DNA of 64,000 nt from Paenibacillus sabinae T27 (lineage in GTDB: Bacteria > Bacillota > Bacilli > Paenibacillales > Paenibacillaceae): positions 3,759,252-3,823,251 of the forward strand of contig NZ_CP004078.1 of the NCBI RefSeq assembly GCF_000612505.1, in the 5' to 3' direction. The notes below the pieces were generated by a model, which was given only the letters and a program-made list of their open reading frames with translations, was not told the origin of the DNA and ran no database searches. The position numbers were made by a program, and so were the translations under genes. Positions 1 to 9,966 of this stretch are shown here, in pieces (the first letter of the stretch is position 1; each line of letters opens with the position of its first letter).

Positions 1-238
1 TAAGCGCCGGCCGGGACAGCCTCTTCAGGACCCGGTATTCCACATTGGCAGTAAAGAACATGGCGGCAAGACCAAGGGCGGCAAAGAGCAGCTGTCTTTT
101 GACAAAATAAAAAGAATCGCCATAATTGCGAAAGCCCAGCACGGAGCCCGCACTGTACACCATAATCATGCCTATGGCCAGCAGCGCCAGAATCGGAATC
201 AGCAGCCAGATATCCGGCGCGGGACGGGTCTTGTTCAT
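1..238 (-). CDS. spoVE: SpoVE/FtsW-type lipid II polymerase (SEDS family), N-terminal part only
   Basis: The gene runs off the left edge, and only about 79 N-terminal codons are present. The start is ATG (236-238 on the plus strand), preceded by an AGAGGTG ribosome binding site. The visible peptide begins MNKTRPAPDIWLLIPILALL and continues through a membrane segment, the SEDS-typical MVYSAGS stretch and a YFVKRQLLF segment. SEDS proteins are multi-pass glycosyltransferases that polymerise lipid II together with a class B penicillin-binding protein. The position directly after murD matches spoVE in B. subtilis. A vegetative FtsW role cannot be excluded from this fragment. Confidence 0.88.
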   Translation of the reverse strand, partial: MNKTRPAPDIWLLIPILALLAIGMIMVYSAGSVLGFRNYGDSFYFVKRQLLFAALGLAAMFFTANVEYRVLKRLSRPAL

Positions 239-289
239 GAGGAGCACACCTCTTGCATCGTAGTGGAGGCTTATCCATCACCCCCCTAC

Positions 290-1711
290 TTACAGATTAT
301 GCACCGCCTCTTTAAAAATACGCCCGCGCTCCTCATAGGATGTGAACATGTCCCAGCTCGCGCAGGCGGGAGAGAGCAGAACCACATCTCCCTCTTCGGC
401 GAGAGCGGCGGCTTCCCGCACGGCCTGCTTCAGCACCGAGGCGGCACTGTCTCCATTATCGACCGTGACAACCGTCTTTAATCCGGCAAGCTTCGCGACA
501 TGCGCAAGCTTGTCCTTCGTCTGTCCAAGCGCCACCAGCGCTTTGACGCGTCCCTCAAGGACCGGGACCAGCTCCAGATAGTCGGAGCCGCGGTCAAGCC
601 CTCCGGCGATCAGCACGATCGGCTGGCGGAACGAAGCCAGCGCCATGGATGTCGCCTTGGCGTTGGTCGCCTTGGAGTTGTTGTAATACGCCGCGCCGCC
701 CTTGGCCTCGACATACTCCAGCCGGTGCTCCACGCCCCGGAACGAAGCGATCGTTCCGGCGAGGCCCGCAGGGTCCGCTCCGGCAGCAATGGAGATGGCG
801 CAGGCGGCCAGCGCATTTTCCACGTTAAAGCGGCCCGGGAGTCCGATAGAGTCCACCTCGGCGATTACAATCTCGCTCTCCGAATAGTCTCGGTAGACAA
901 TAACTCGTTTCAGATCGTCCTCGGTGCCCGTTACGTAGGAGGGACGTACAAACACGCCCTGCACCAGTTCCTCCGTCATCGAAAAGGGCAAAATCATGCC
1001 CTTCATATAAGGCACAAGCTCTCTGCAGTATGAATCGTCCCAGTTCAGCACGGCCGTGTCGCTCACACCCTGATTCGCAAACAGCTTGGCTTTGGAAGAT
1101 ACGTAATCGCTCAAATCGCCGTGATAGTCAAGGTGAGTTTCGGCCACATTCAACAGGCAGCCTACTTTTGGCCGGAAATCTTCCGTACCTTTAAGCTGAA
1201 AGCTGCTCAGCTCCACCACCATCCAGTTATCCGCCGTTGCTTCCTGCGCCGCTTGTGTCAGAGGAGTGCCGATATTTCCGGCCACAATCGGGTTCATACC
1301 GGCGGCTTCCAGCATTTTCCCAACCCAGGTGGTTGTGGTTGTCTTGCCGTTGGACCCGGTTATGCCGATGATCGGCGCCGCGCACAGATGATAGGCGACC
1401 TCCACCTCCGTCACCACTTCGATACCCAGTTCAAGCGCTCGCTTTACAGGCGGAACGCTGTAGGGAATTCCGGGATTTTTAACAACGAGCTTGATACCTT
1501 CGTGGATGAGTCCTTCCGGGTGCCCTCCGCATATAACAGAAATTCCCAAAGACTCCAGTTCGGAAGCTTCGGGACATTGTTCTCTTTCTTTTTTGTCGTT
1601 CACCGTGACAACGGCGCCATGCTCATGCAGCACCTTGGCCACCTGAACGCCGCTCTTGGCAAGCCCAAGAACGACGATTTGTTCACCGCGGTACATATCC
1701 GGATGTTTCAT
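290..1711 (-). CDS. murD: UDP-N-acetylmuramoyl-L-alanine--D-glutamate ligase
   Basis: MurD is the cytoplasmic ATP-dependent ligase that adds D-glutamate to UDP-MurNAc-L-Ala. The 473-residue product has an N-terminal Rossmann-like domain (VLGLAKSGVQVAKVL near residue 14), the Mur ligase P-loop GITGSNGKTTTTTW near residue 115, and a C-terminal ligase domain ending in the LLSPACASWDMF signature typical of MurD. Length and motifs are standard. It lies three bases after mraY and 50 bases before spoVE, inside the dcw operon. Confidence 0.97.
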   Translation of the reverse strand: MKHPDMYRGEQIVVLGLAKSGVQVAKVLHEHGAVVTVNDKKEREQCPEASELESLGISVICGGHPEGLIHEGIKLVVKNPGIPYSVPPVKRALELGIEVVTEVEVAYHLCAAPIIGITGSNGKTTTTTWVGKMLEAAGMNPIVAGNIGTPLTQAAQEATADNWMVVELSSFQLKGTEDFRPKVGCLLNVAETHLDYHGDLSDYVSSKAKLFANQGVSDTAVLNWDDSYCRELVPYMKGMILPFSMTEELVQGVFVRPSYVTGTEDDLKRVIVYRDYSESEIVIAEVDSIGLPGRFNVENALAACAISIAAGADPAGLAGTIASFRGVEHRLEYVEAKGGAAYYNNSKATNAKATSMALASFRQPIVLIAGGLDRGSDYLELVPVLEGRVKALVALGQTKDKLAHVAKLAGLKTVVTVDNGDSAASVLKQAVREAAALAEEGDVVLLSPACASWDMFTSYEERGRIFKEAVHNL

Positions 1712-1714
1712 TAT

Positions 1715-2680
1715 CTACAACCCCTTGCTGATATAAAGTCCCAGACCGGCCAGCACGATGCCTACCGCCCAGAAGGTAATGACTACACGCCATTCCGACC
1801 ATCCGCCAAGCTCGAAGTGATGATGGATCGGGCTCATGCGGAAAATGCGTTTGCCGCGCGTCTTGAAGGACGCAACCTGCAGGATAACCGACAGCATTTC
1901 GATGACAAACACGCCGCCGATCACAACAAACAGCAGCTCTGTTTTGGTAACAATCGCAATGGCACCGATCGCGCCGCCAATGCCAAAGGAACCGAAATCG
2001 CCCATAAATACCTTGGCCGGATGAGCATTGAATACCAGAAAGCCAAGCACCGCACCAATCATCGCCGCGGCACATACTCCGGCCGCAATAGAAGTAGCCT
2101 GCATGGCCACTACTGCAAAGGCAGCAAGCGCAATGGCGCTGACGCCCGATAACAATCCGTCTACTCCATCGGTGAAATTGACCGCGTTGGTTACAGCCAT
2201 CATCATGAGGATGATAAACGGATAATAGAACCAGCCGCCCCAGTCAAAGCTGATGGCTGTGCCCGGGATGCTGATGCTTGTATTGTGTCCGGCGGAAATC
2301 AGCAGGCCGCATATGACGGCACCCACCAATAGCTGTCCGAACAGCTTTTGCCGCGGAGTCAGTCCAAGTGAACGTTTAAAGACGATTTTGATATAATCAT
2401 CCAGAAAGCCGACCATGCCATAACCAAGCATAGCTACCAAAAGGACATAAAAGTCCGTATTAATGACAGAAAACTTTAGAAATGACAAGGTGGACGCCAG
2501 CATGATGATAATTCCGCCCATCGTGGGCGTCCCCGCTTTTTTCAAATGAGTCTGAGGCCCGTCGTCGCGAACCTGCTGTCCGAATTTCAAGCGGCGCAGC
2601 AGCGGAATGATGAGCGGAGCGGCAATGACCGCAAGGATAAAGGATACGGCGATAGTTAGAAGCAAAAGTTGATAATCCAC
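1715..2680 (-). CDS. mraY: phospho-N-acetylmuramoyl-pentapeptide transferase
   Basis: MraY is the polytopic membrane enzyme that transfers phospho-MurNAc-pentapeptide from UDP to undecaprenyl phosphate, making lipid I. The 321-residue product has about ten hydrophobic segments and the family's catalytic signatures: VGFLDDYIK near residue 90, NFTDGVDGL near 167, and SPIHHHFEL near the C terminus. The start is GTG, after a GGAGAGG ribosome binding site; a nearby ATG is out of frame. It sits between murF and murD. Confidence 0.97.
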   Translation of the reverse strand: MDYQLLLLTIAVSFILAVIAAPLIIPLLRRLKFGQQVRDDGPQTHLKKAGTPTMGGIIIMLASTLSFLKFSVINTDFYVLLVAMLGYGMVGFLDDYIKIVFKRSLGLTPRQKLFGQLLVGAVICGLLISAGHNTSISIPGTAISFDWGGWFYYPFIILMMMAVTNAVNFTDGVDGLLSGVSAIALAAFAVVAMQATSIAAGVCAAAMIGAVLGFLVFNAHPAKVFMGDFGSFGIGGAIGAIAIVTKTELLFVVIGGVFVIEMLSVILQVASFKTRGKRIFRMSPIHHHFELGGWSEWRVVITFWAVGIVLAGLGLYISKGL

Positions 2681-2701
2681 GGGTTCATCCTCTCCAAATC
2701 T

Positions 2702-4105
2702 TTAACTTTGATCAAAATGGGCGTGCAGCCGCTGAAGCGATTCTTCCAGCCGCATGCCTCGGGACGCCTTAAACAGCACGATATCCTTCGGATCTGTCTT
2801 CGATAGAAGCAGATCGGTCATTGCGGACTTATCGGTAAAAGCATACACCCGGTCCGGACCGAACCTCTTCGCGGCAGCCTCGGCAAGATGAGCGGAAAGC
2901 GGACCGTATGCAAAGACGAGATCGACCTTCTCCGGGTCCAGATAAGCCCCGACTTCCGCATGAAAGGCGGCTTCGTCCGGCCCAAGCTCAAGCATGTCCC
3001 CCAGCACCGCAATTTTGGAGCCAGCGCCCTTCATGGACTGAAGCACATCGATCGCGGCCTTCATCGACGTCGGACTGGCATTGTACGCATCGTTCAGCAG
3101 CGTAAGGCCGGAGGACGCCCGGATCAGCTCGATCCGCATTCCGGTCAGCTTGAGTCTGCCGAGACCGGCGGCCATCTCCTCTTCGCTTACTCCGTAATGG
3201 CTCGCCACTGCCAGCGCGGCCAGACTGTTCACGACATTGTGTCTGCCGGGCAGCGGGAGCGTGAAGACCTGCTCGCCGTGGAGGCTGCTCGTGAATGTCG
3301 TTCCGCCTTCATGCGCCATGATTCCCGTCGGATAATCGTCATTTCCGGTATCAAGGCCGAAACGGAACGTCTTCAGGTCCTCCGGCGCCGCAAATCCCGG
3401 CTCGCCCATAACCTCGGCAAGCAGCGGTTCATCCCCGTTATAAATGAGCAGGCCCCCGGGTTTTAGCCCTTCGGCGATTTCCAGCTTCGCCCGGGCGATT
3501 TCCTTCCGCGAGCCAAGCTGCAGAAGATGCGATTCGCCGATATTGGTAATAACGGCCGTATCGGGCTCGGCGATGGATGAGAGAAGGGATATCTCTCCCC
3601 TTGAGCTCATGCCCATTTCCAGCACGGCGATTTCCGTATCCGCCGCCATGGACAGCACGGTGAGCGGCAGGCCGATATGGTTATTGAAGTTCCCCTGCGT
3701 CTTGTGTACCTTGAACCGCGTCTCTAACAGAGCAGTAATGATATCCTTGGTCGTCGTCTTCCCGTTGCTGCCGGTGACGGCAACCACGCGCGGAGCGACT
3801 TCCTTCAGATAGGCGGATGCCAGGCGTTGGAGCGCCTCCAGCGTATCGTCCACCAGGACGGCATTTCCCTGCGGAACGGCGCCTTTATTTCGTGTCCACA
3901 GCGTCGCGGCCGCTCCCGCCTTCAGAGCGGACTCGCTGTAATCATGTCCGTCAAAGCTGTCGCCGACCAGCGGGACGAACAGGCAGCCGGGCGTAATTTT
4001 ACGGGAGTCGGTAACCACTCCCGTTATTAAAGCCTCGGCTGTGCTGCCCGGAGACAGCTCGCCCCCGCACATGGCGGCTATGCTTTGCAGTGTTCTTGTA
4101 ATCAA
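2702..4105 (-). CDS. murF: UDP-N-acetylmuramoyl-tripeptide--D-alanyl-D-alanine ligase
   Basis: MurF completes the UDP-MurNAc-pentapeptide by adding D-Ala-D-Ala. The 467-residue protein has an N-terminal Mur-ligase catalytic domain (TDSRKITPGCLFVPL), the P-loop VAVTGSNGKTTTKD near residue 110, the NDAYNASPTSMKAA block near 340, and a C-terminal domain with FKASRGMRLEE. The start is TTG, and its last two bases overlap the murE stop codon (TTGA), which suggests translational coupling. In B. subtilis murF lies outside the dcw cluster, so this order (murE-murF-mraY-murD) is more like that of Gram-negative bacteria. Confidence 0.96.
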   Translation of the reverse strand: MITRTLQSIAAMCGGELSPGSTAEALITGVVTDSRKITPGCLFVPLVGDSFDGHDYSESALKAGAAATLWTRNKGAVPQGNAVLVDDTLEALQRLASAYLKEVAPRVVAVTGSNGKTTTKDIITALLETRFKVHKTQGNFNNHIGLPLTVLSMAADTEIAVLEMGMSSRGEISLLSSIAEPDTAVITNIGESHLLQLGSRKEIARAKLEIAEGLKPGGLLIYNGDEPLLAEVMGEPGFAAPEDLKTFRFGLDTGNDDYPTGIMAHEGGTTFTSSLHGEQVFTLPLPGRHNVVNSLAALAVASHYGVSEEEMAAGLGRLKLTGMRIELIRASSGLTLLNDAYNASPTSMKAAIDVLQSMKGAGSKIAVLGDMLELGPDEAAFHAEVGAYLDPEKVDLVFAYGPLSAHLAEAAAKRFGPDRVYAFTDKSAMTDLLLSKTDPKDIVLFKASRGMRLEESLQRLHAHFDQS

Positions 4106-5589
4106 TGGCTTCTACCCCTTATAGCTTCTTTGGCGACAATTCGGTCATCGAAGTCGAGAACGGCGCCGCCAATCAGTTGGTAGGTCTCATGACCTTTCCC
4201 CGCAATCAATACTACATCGCCGGGGCTTGCCACATCAATAGCTTTCCCGATCGCTTCGCGCCGGTCAACAATCAGCTCATACCGGCTGGTGTCCACACCG
4301 TCTTCAACCAGTCCCGCCTCAATGTCCTTCAAAATGGCTTCCGGATCTTCGGTCCGCGGGTTATCGGAAGTGACAAGGATGTGATCGCTGTACTTGGCTG
4401 CGATTTTGCCCATCAGCGGCCGTTTTGTCCGGTCGCGGTCGCCGCCGCAGCCGAAGACGGTCAGCACTTTTCCTTCGGCAAATTCGCGGACCGTGCGAAG
4501 CACATTTTCCAATCCATCCGGAGTATGTGCGTAATCCACAACAACCGCGTACGGTTGACCTTCGTCCACCGATTCCACCCGGCCGCTCACGCCCGGCACC
4601 GCTTCGAGGCTCGCTTTGATGTCCGCAAGCGGAATATCCTCCAGCAGAGCGGCGGTTATGGCGGCAAGCGCGTTGTAGACATTGAATTTACCCACCATTT
4701 TCAGCGAAATATCGGCATTTCCCTTAAAGGTCGTCACATGAAACGAGGTGCCTTTGGCCGTAATGGAAATCTGCGAGGCGCGGACGCCAGCTTCGTTGTC
4801 GATCCCGTATGTAATGGTCTCCGCCGCGGTCTGGGCCGCAAAGTAAGTGCTTGCCTCATCGTCAGCATTCAGTACGGCGTATTTACGTTCTTCCTTTAAG
4901 GGCGAGATAGCATTTCCAAGTCTTGCGAAAAACAGTCCCTTCGCCGCGCGATACTCTTCCATCGTATGATGATAATCCAAATGGTCCTGTGTCAAATTCG
5001 TGAATATAGCGGTGCGGAAATCCGTTCCTTTTACCCGCCCCTGCTCAAGCGCATGCGAGGAAACCTCCATCACGCAGCTTTGCACGCCTTGAGAGACCAT
5101 ATCACTAAGCGCGCGTTGAAGCTCCAGCGATTCCGGCGTCGTCCGGGGCATCGGATAGCTGACTCCGCCGTAGCGCATTTGGATCGTCCCGATGAGCCCT
5201 GTCTTCACGCCATGATCTTCCAAAATGCGCTCGATCAAATAGGTCGTCGTCGTCTTTCCGTTCGTTCCAGTAACGCCGATCATCTTCATCCGGCTGCTAG
5301 GCGACCCGAAGAACGTATTCGCCAGGACGGCCATCGCAAACCGGCTGTCACCCACAATAATCTGCGGCAGATCGATATCGAGCTGGCGTTCCACAACTAG
5401 CGCCGCCGCGCCGCTTGCTGCCGCCTGCGGCGCAAAGTCATGTCCATCGACGGTAAAGCCGGGGAGGCAAATGAACAAATCTCCGGGCTTTACCTTCCGG
5501 GAATCGGCCTGCAAATCGGTAATTTCGGTTTCGCCGCTGCCGATCAAACGCGAAACCGCCAGACAGGAAGACAGTTCTTCAAGTTTCAT
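4102..5589 (-). CDS. murE: UDP-N-acetylmuramoyl-L-alanyl-D-glutamate--2,6-diaminopimelate ligase
   Basis: MurE adds the third peptide residue of the peptidoglycan precursor. Visible motifs are TDLQADSRKVKPGDLFICL (substrate-binding domain), the P-loop VTGTNGKTTTTYL, and SDNPRTEDPE. The DNPR tetrapeptide is the accepted marker for meso-diaminopimelate rather than L-lysine, so the wall is predicted to be DAP-type. I place the start at the ATG encoding MKLEELSS because it follows a GAGGG ribosome binding site and matches family N termini. The frame stays open 13 codons further upstream. The stop overlaps the murF start. Confidence 0.96.
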   Translation of the reverse strand: MKLEELSSCLAVSRLIGSGETEITDLQADSRKVKPGDLFICLPGFTVDGHDFAPQAAASGAAALVVERQLDIDLPQIIVGDSRFAMAVLANTFFGSPSSRMKMIGVTGTNGKTTTTYLIERILEDHGVKTGLIGTIQMRYGGVSYPMPRTTPESLELQRALSDMVSQGVQSCVMEVSSHALEQGRVKGTDFRTAIFTNLTQDHLDYHHTMEEYRAAKGLFFARLGNAISPLKEERKYAVLNADDEASTYFAAQTAAETITYGIDNEAGVRASQISITAKGTSFHVTTFKGNADISLKMVGKFNVYNALAAITAALLEDIPLADIKASLEAVPGVSGRVESVDEGQPYAVVVDYAHTPDGLENVLRTVREFAEGKVLTVFGCGGDRDRTKRPLMGKIAAKYSDHILVTSDNPRTEDPEAILKDIEAGLVEDGVDTSRYELIVDRREAIGKAIDVASPGDVVLIAGKGHETYQLIGGAVLDFDDRIVAKEAIRGRSH

Positions 5590-5627
5590 CTTAATCCCTC
5601 GCTCCATCGTATCGAATCTCTTTATCA

Positions 5628-7562
5628 TTATGGACTGGAAGAGCCCATATAAATCCGGATCGTCGATCCCCGTTCCACTCTTGTTCCCGGTTTCGGCGCC
5701 TGATTGATAACCGTGTCTCCGGTGCCGGAGCGGACAAGATTGAAGTTCATGTTCATATCCTCGTAAATATCCTGTACCGTAGCGCCGACGAGGTCCGGCA
5801 CAACGTCAATCGGCGTCTCTCCCAGCTTGTAAGCTTTGGGAAGCTGATCCGCGCGCTTGGGCACCTTCATATAGTTCAGGGAATCCTCCAGAATATTCTG
5901 CACAATCGGCGCGGCCACGACGCCGCCAAACTGAATGCCTTTCGGATTATCCACCGCGGTGTAGACTACAATTTGTGGATCGTCCGCAGGCGCGAAGCCG
6001 ATGAACGAAACGATATGCTCCGTCGTGGAGTACCGTCCGTTAATGACTTTTTGCGCGGTCCCTGTCTTGCCGCCAACGCGGTAGCCGTCAATGAACGCCG
6101 GGCGGCCCGTTCCTTTGGCGACGACGCTCTCCAGCGCCTCACGCACCTTCCTGGACGTTTCTTCCGTGATGACCTGACGCTCCATCTCGGGTTTGATCTC
6201 GGATACGGTTTGACCGGTATCCGGGTTAATCCACGCTTTGGCGATATGCGGCTTAAACAGCTTCCCGCCGTTGATGGCCGCTGAAACCGCCGCGATCTGC
6301 TGGATCGGCGTCACGGATACGCCCTGCCCGAAGGCCGTTGTCGCCAGTTCGACCGGACCGACCCGCGCCGGCTTGAACAGGATGCCGTTCTCCTCGCCGT
6401 TCAGGTCGATTCCCGTTTTGCTGCCGAAGCCGAAATTGCGGATATACTGGAACAGCGCATCCTTTCCAAGTCTTTGCCCAAGAGCGACAAAACCCGGGTT
6501 GCAGGAATTCTCGACCACCTGCAGGAAGGTCTCGCTGCCGTGGCCGCCTTTTTTCCAGCAGCGCAGCTTAGCTCCCGCCACCTCGATAAAGCCGGGGTCA
6601 TAGAAGCGTTCATTCTTCAAATCGACTTTATTCTCGTTTAGCGCCGCCGCGAGCGTAATGATCTTGAACGTTGAACCGGGCTCATATGTCATCCAGATCG
6701 GCAGGTTCCGGTTGTAAACGGCGGGATCATACTCTTTGTACTGCCCCGGCTCATATCCCGGCCGGCTTGCCATCGCGAGAATCTCCCCGTTCTTCGGATT
6801 CATGGCGATCGCCCAGCTCGCGTTGGCCTGATATTTGACCATGGCCTGGTCCAGTTCCCTCTCCATGATCGACTGAATTTGCTTGTCGATGGTCAGTTCC
6901 AGATTCAGGCCATCCTGGGGCTTCGAATATGTCTCGGAGGAGTTCGGCATAAGCCGCCCGCCCGCGTCGGACAAATAAGAGATATTCCCGCCGATTCCCT
7001 TAAGCAGCTTGTCATAGACATTTTCAATTCCTGTTATTCCCTGATTGTCAATGCCAGTAAATCCGAGGATATGCGCCGCCAGATCTCCATACGGGTAAAA
7101 CCGCTTGCTGTCCTCAGCCACAACGATGCCCGGCAGCTGCAAATCACGAATGTCCCCGGCTAGCTCCATCGTAATTTTGCGTCCGCCGGGCTGCAGTCTC
7201 ACCGTGGATTCACGTTTTGATAACAAGGTCACCAGCTTCTCCTGCGTCATACCCAGAAGGGGGGCCAGCTTCATCGCCGTTCCTTCCTTGTCCTTGACCT
7301 GTACCGGAATGGCGTACACGGTCGGCGAGCTGATGTTGTAGGCCAGCGGAATCCCTTCACGGTCCATAATTTCCCCGCGTTTGGCCGTAAAGGGAATATT
7401 CCGGCGCCACGAATTTTCCGCCTTGGCCGACAGTTCTTCGCCCTTGGACAGCTGCACATAGGCGAGACGCAGGGCCAGAGCCATAAATAACACGGCCAGC
7501 CCCAGCAAAGTCCACAGCATCCGCCGCCGCGACACGACTCTCGAAACCTTCATCTCTGTCAT
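5628..7562 (-). CDS. spoVD: SpoVD-type class B penicillin-binding protein with one PASTA domain
   Basis: This is a membrane-anchored peptidoglycan transpeptidase. One N-terminal membrane segment (LWTLLGLAVLFMALALRLAY) is followed by a dimerisation domain and a transpeptidase domain with EPGSTFKI (active serine, about residue 297), ENSCNPGF (SxN motif) and VGGKTGTAQK (KTG motif). A single PASTA-like repeat ends the protein. The length of about 644 residues, the single PASTA and the place between pbpB and murE match B. subtilis SpoVD, the sigma-E-controlled enzyme for spore cortex synthesis. The start at MTEMKVS follows GAAGGG; the next ATG (MKVS) is possible. A private sporulation promoter could lie in the 73-base gap before it, but no convincing one was seen. 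Confidence 0.92.
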   Translation of the reverse strand: MTEMKVSRVVSRRRMLWTLLGLAVLFMALALRLAYVQLSKGEELSAKAENSWRRNIPFTAKRGEIMDREGIPLAYNISSPTVYAIPVQVKDKEGTAMKLAPLLGMTQEKLVTLLSKRESTVRLQPGGRKITMELAGDIRDLQLPGIVVAEDSKRFYPYGDLAAHILGFTGIDNQGITGIENVYDKLLKGIGGNISYLSDAGGRLMPNSSETYSKPQDGLNLELTIDKQIQSIMERELDQAMVKYQANASWAIAMNPKNGEILAMASRPGYEPGQYKEYDPAVYNRNLPIWMTYEPGSTFKIITLAAALNENKVDLKNERFYDPGFIEVAGAKLRCWKKGGHGSETFLQVVENSCNPGFVALGQRLGKDALFQYIRNFGFGSKTGIDLNGEENGILFKPARVGPVELATTAFGQGVSVTPIQQIAAVSAAINGGKLFKPHIAKAWINPDTGQTVSEIKPEMERQVITEETSRKVREALESVVAKGTGRPAFIDGYRVGGKTGTAQKVINGRYSTTEHIVSFIGFAPADDPQIVVYTAVDNPKGIQFGGVVAAPIVQNILEDSLNYMKVPKRADQLPKAYKLGETPIDVVPDLVGATVQDIYEDMNMNFNLVRSGTGDTVINQAPKPGTRVERGSTIRIYMGSSSP

Positions 7563-7635
7563 CCCCGCTTTCCCTTCAATAGACATGTACTCTTTCCTTC
7601 ATGACTATTCAGGACAAACCGGGCTTAGAACAAGC

Positions 7636-9897
7636 CTAATTCGAGGAAGGGGCTTTCTCTCCGGCATTCGGATCCGCAGCTGAATCGGAAGCTGTCTCAG
7701 TACCCGAGTCGCTGGATTTCGAGTCCGCCGTGTCACTTCCTTGCACAACCGGCTCATCCGGCTTCAGGGTCACCGTGACTTTCGTTTTGCCGTTATTTAC
7801 TGATTCCTTCTGCTGCGTGACGTACCCTTCACCCTCAACCTGTATGCCCACCTTCAGCAAGGTCAGCACTTCAAGCGCATCCCGGAGCGATTCGCCGCGC
7901 AGATCGGGGATCTTCGGTTTGTCTCCCTGCTCGCTGAGCAGATAGACCTTCTGCCCGGGGGTCAGCGCTGTTCCCGCTGCAGGGTACTGGCTGACCACGG
8001 ACGGACCGCTTCCGACGGTTTCGAAGTCATAGCCCTGGTTAATAAGCAGTTCTTTGGCCGACTTCATCGTCTGGCCGACCATGTTTGGAGCAGTTCGCGC
8101 TGACTCCGCATTATCTCCGGACTTCTTCCCTTTCTTGTCCGCTTCCGCGTACACCTTGGGGACACCCATATATTCCAAAGACTGGGAGACAATCTTCTTG
8201 AATATCGGAGCCGCAACTCCGCCGCCTCCAAGCTCCGTCTTGGGTTCGTCCACGATGACAATTACGGCAATCTTCGGATCGTTAACCGGAGCGTAACCGA
8301 TGAAGGAGACCAAATTCTTGGTGTGATCATACTCTCCATTGGCACCCACTTTAATCGCCGTACCGGTCTTGCCGGCCACCCTGTAGCCTTCAATATAAGC
8401 GTGTCGGCCGGTTCCGATTTTCTGGTCGGCGACCACCTGTTCCAGATAACTTCCCGTTTTCCTGGCGCTGTCTGCCGATATGACCTGACGAATCATTTCC
8501 GGCTTCGTCACGGTCGTTTTCCCGGAATTGGGGTCTTTGATTTCCTTCACCAAATGCGGTTTCATCAGCTTACCGCCGTTCGCGACGGCGGATACCGCCG
8601 CAAGCTGCTGAATCGGGGTAACCTGCACTTTCCCGTGACCATAAGCGAGAGTAGCGAATTCGACCGGCCACTCCGGTGTAATTCTTCCTTTAACCTCACC
8701 AGGGAGGTCGATGCCCGTCTTGTCATTAAAACCGAAATTATCGATATATTGTTTAAGCTTGTCTTGTCCCAGCATTTCATAACCCAGCTTAACAAAGCCT
8801 ACGTTACTGGAATGCTTCACGCCGTCCAGATAGGTAATTTCCCCCCAGCCTCCGTGCAAATCATTAAGACGCCGTTTGCCGATCATGATGTAGCCCGACT
8901 GAAACGTCGCGTTCGGATTGAACAGCTTCTCCTGCACCGTCCCGGCCAACGTGACGATCTTGAACGTCGAACCCGGCTCATAGATGGACTTGATCGCATG
9001 GTTATAGAAATCTCCCTGATCCTGAGTCTTCCAGTACTCGTTTGGATTGAAGGTCGGCAGATTGGCCATGCCGAGAATCTCCATCGTGTTCGGATCGGCG
9101 GCGATTACCGTCATGCTCTTCGGCTGGTACTCGTCATAGGCTTCCTTCATCGCGTCTTCAATGTAATATTGAATCGTACTGTCGATCGTCAGCTTCAGAT
9201 TGTCGCCATTGACGACCGGCTGGTACGTTTCTGCGGCATCGGGAAGCTTGACGCCTTTGCCGTCGCTCTGGTAATCGAGATAGCCGTCGACGCCTTTCAG
9301 CAGCTTGTCATAGAAGTATTCCAGCCCGGCTACGGCCTTGCCGTCACGGTCCGTGTACCCGAGAACATGGGCGGCCAGCGAGTCCTTGGGATAGTACCGC
9401 TTCTGGTCCTTGACCCAGCCGACGCCGGTTTCGCGGATGTCATGCTCCTTCTCCAGCTTCTTCACGAACGCGGTAATCTTGTCAGCCACTTCCTGATCGA
9501 CCTTCCAGCCTTCGTTGCGCACCTCGCGATTCTTGTACAAATTGCCGTCCTTGTCCTTGGCGTCGATCAGCTCTTCAAGCTCTGACACCGGCTTGCTCAG
9601 AATCTCATGCAGACCCTGAACCACCTCATCCCGTATGCCCCGCTCCTGAATGACATCCGGCTCCACCACTACCGTATAAGCCGGAACGTCACTGGCCAGA
9701 ACACTGCCGGTACGATCCGTTATCTGTCCCCGCTGGGCTTTGATGATCGTCGTATGCGCCCAAGTGTCCGCGGCTCTTTTTTGCCAGAAGTCCCCCTGAA
9801 GCACCTGAATCCAGAATACCCGTCCGACCAGAACAAGAAAAAAGAGGGTAATACATCCCCCTATGAACAGTGAACGAAGCTTTATTCTTTTTATCAT
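7636..9897 (-). CDS. pbpB: PBP2B-type septal penicillin-binding protein with two PASTA domains
   Basis: This is the essential division transpeptidase that cross-links septal peptidoglycan together with FtsW and the FtsL-DivIB complex. The 753-residue protein has one N-terminal membrane anchor (LFIGGCITLFFLVLVGRVFW), then the transpeptidase domain with EPGSTFKI (active serine near residue 310), KHSSNVGF (SxN) and VAGKTGTAIK (KTG, near residue 507). Two PASTA repeats follow (about 600-735). The C-terminal tail is rich in Ser, Asp and Ala and looks disordered. The order ftsL-pbpB-spoVD is that of B. subtilis. Confidence 0.94.
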   Translation of the reverse strand: MIKRIKLRSLFIGGCITLFFLVLVGRVFWIQVLQGDFWQKRAADTWAHTTIIKAQRGQITDRTGSVLASDVPAYTVVVEPDVIQERGIRDEVVQGLHEILSKPVSELEELIDAKDKDGNLYKNREVRNEGWKVDQEVADKITAFVKKLEKEHDIRETGVGWVKDQKRYYPKDSLAAHVLGYTDRDGKAVAGLEYFYDKLLKGVDGYLDYQSDGKGVKLPDAAETYQPVVNGDNLKLTIDSTIQYYIEDAMKEAYDEYQPKSMTVIAADPNTMEILGMANLPTFNPNEYWKTQDQGDFYNHAIKSIYEPGSTFKIVTLAGTVQEKLFNPNATFQSGYIMIGKRRLNDLHGGWGEITYLDGVKHSSNVGFVKLGYEMLGQDKLKQYIDNFGFNDKTGIDLPGEVKGRITPEWPVEFATLAYGHGKVQVTPIQQLAAVSAVANGGKLMKPHLVKEIKDPNSGKTTVTKPEMIRQVISADSARKTGSYLEQVVADQKIGTGRHAYIEGYRVAGKTGTAIKVGANGEYDHTKNLVSFIGYAPVNDPKIAVIVIVDEPKTELGGGGVAAPIFKKIVSQSLEYMGVPKVYAEADKKGKKSGDNAESARTAPNMVGQTMKSAKELLINQGYDFETVGSGPSVVSQYPAAGTALTPGQKVYLLSEQGDKPKIPDLRGESLRDALEVLTLLKVGIQVEGEGYVTQQKESVNNGKTKVTVTLKPDEPVVQGSDTADSKSSDSGTETASDSAADPNAGEKAPSSN

Positions 9898-9966
9898 ACG
9901 CGAACCTCACAACCTCTATTTTACAATCTTGACGGCCGCTTCCGGCTGACTAAAGGCCGGCTGGTC

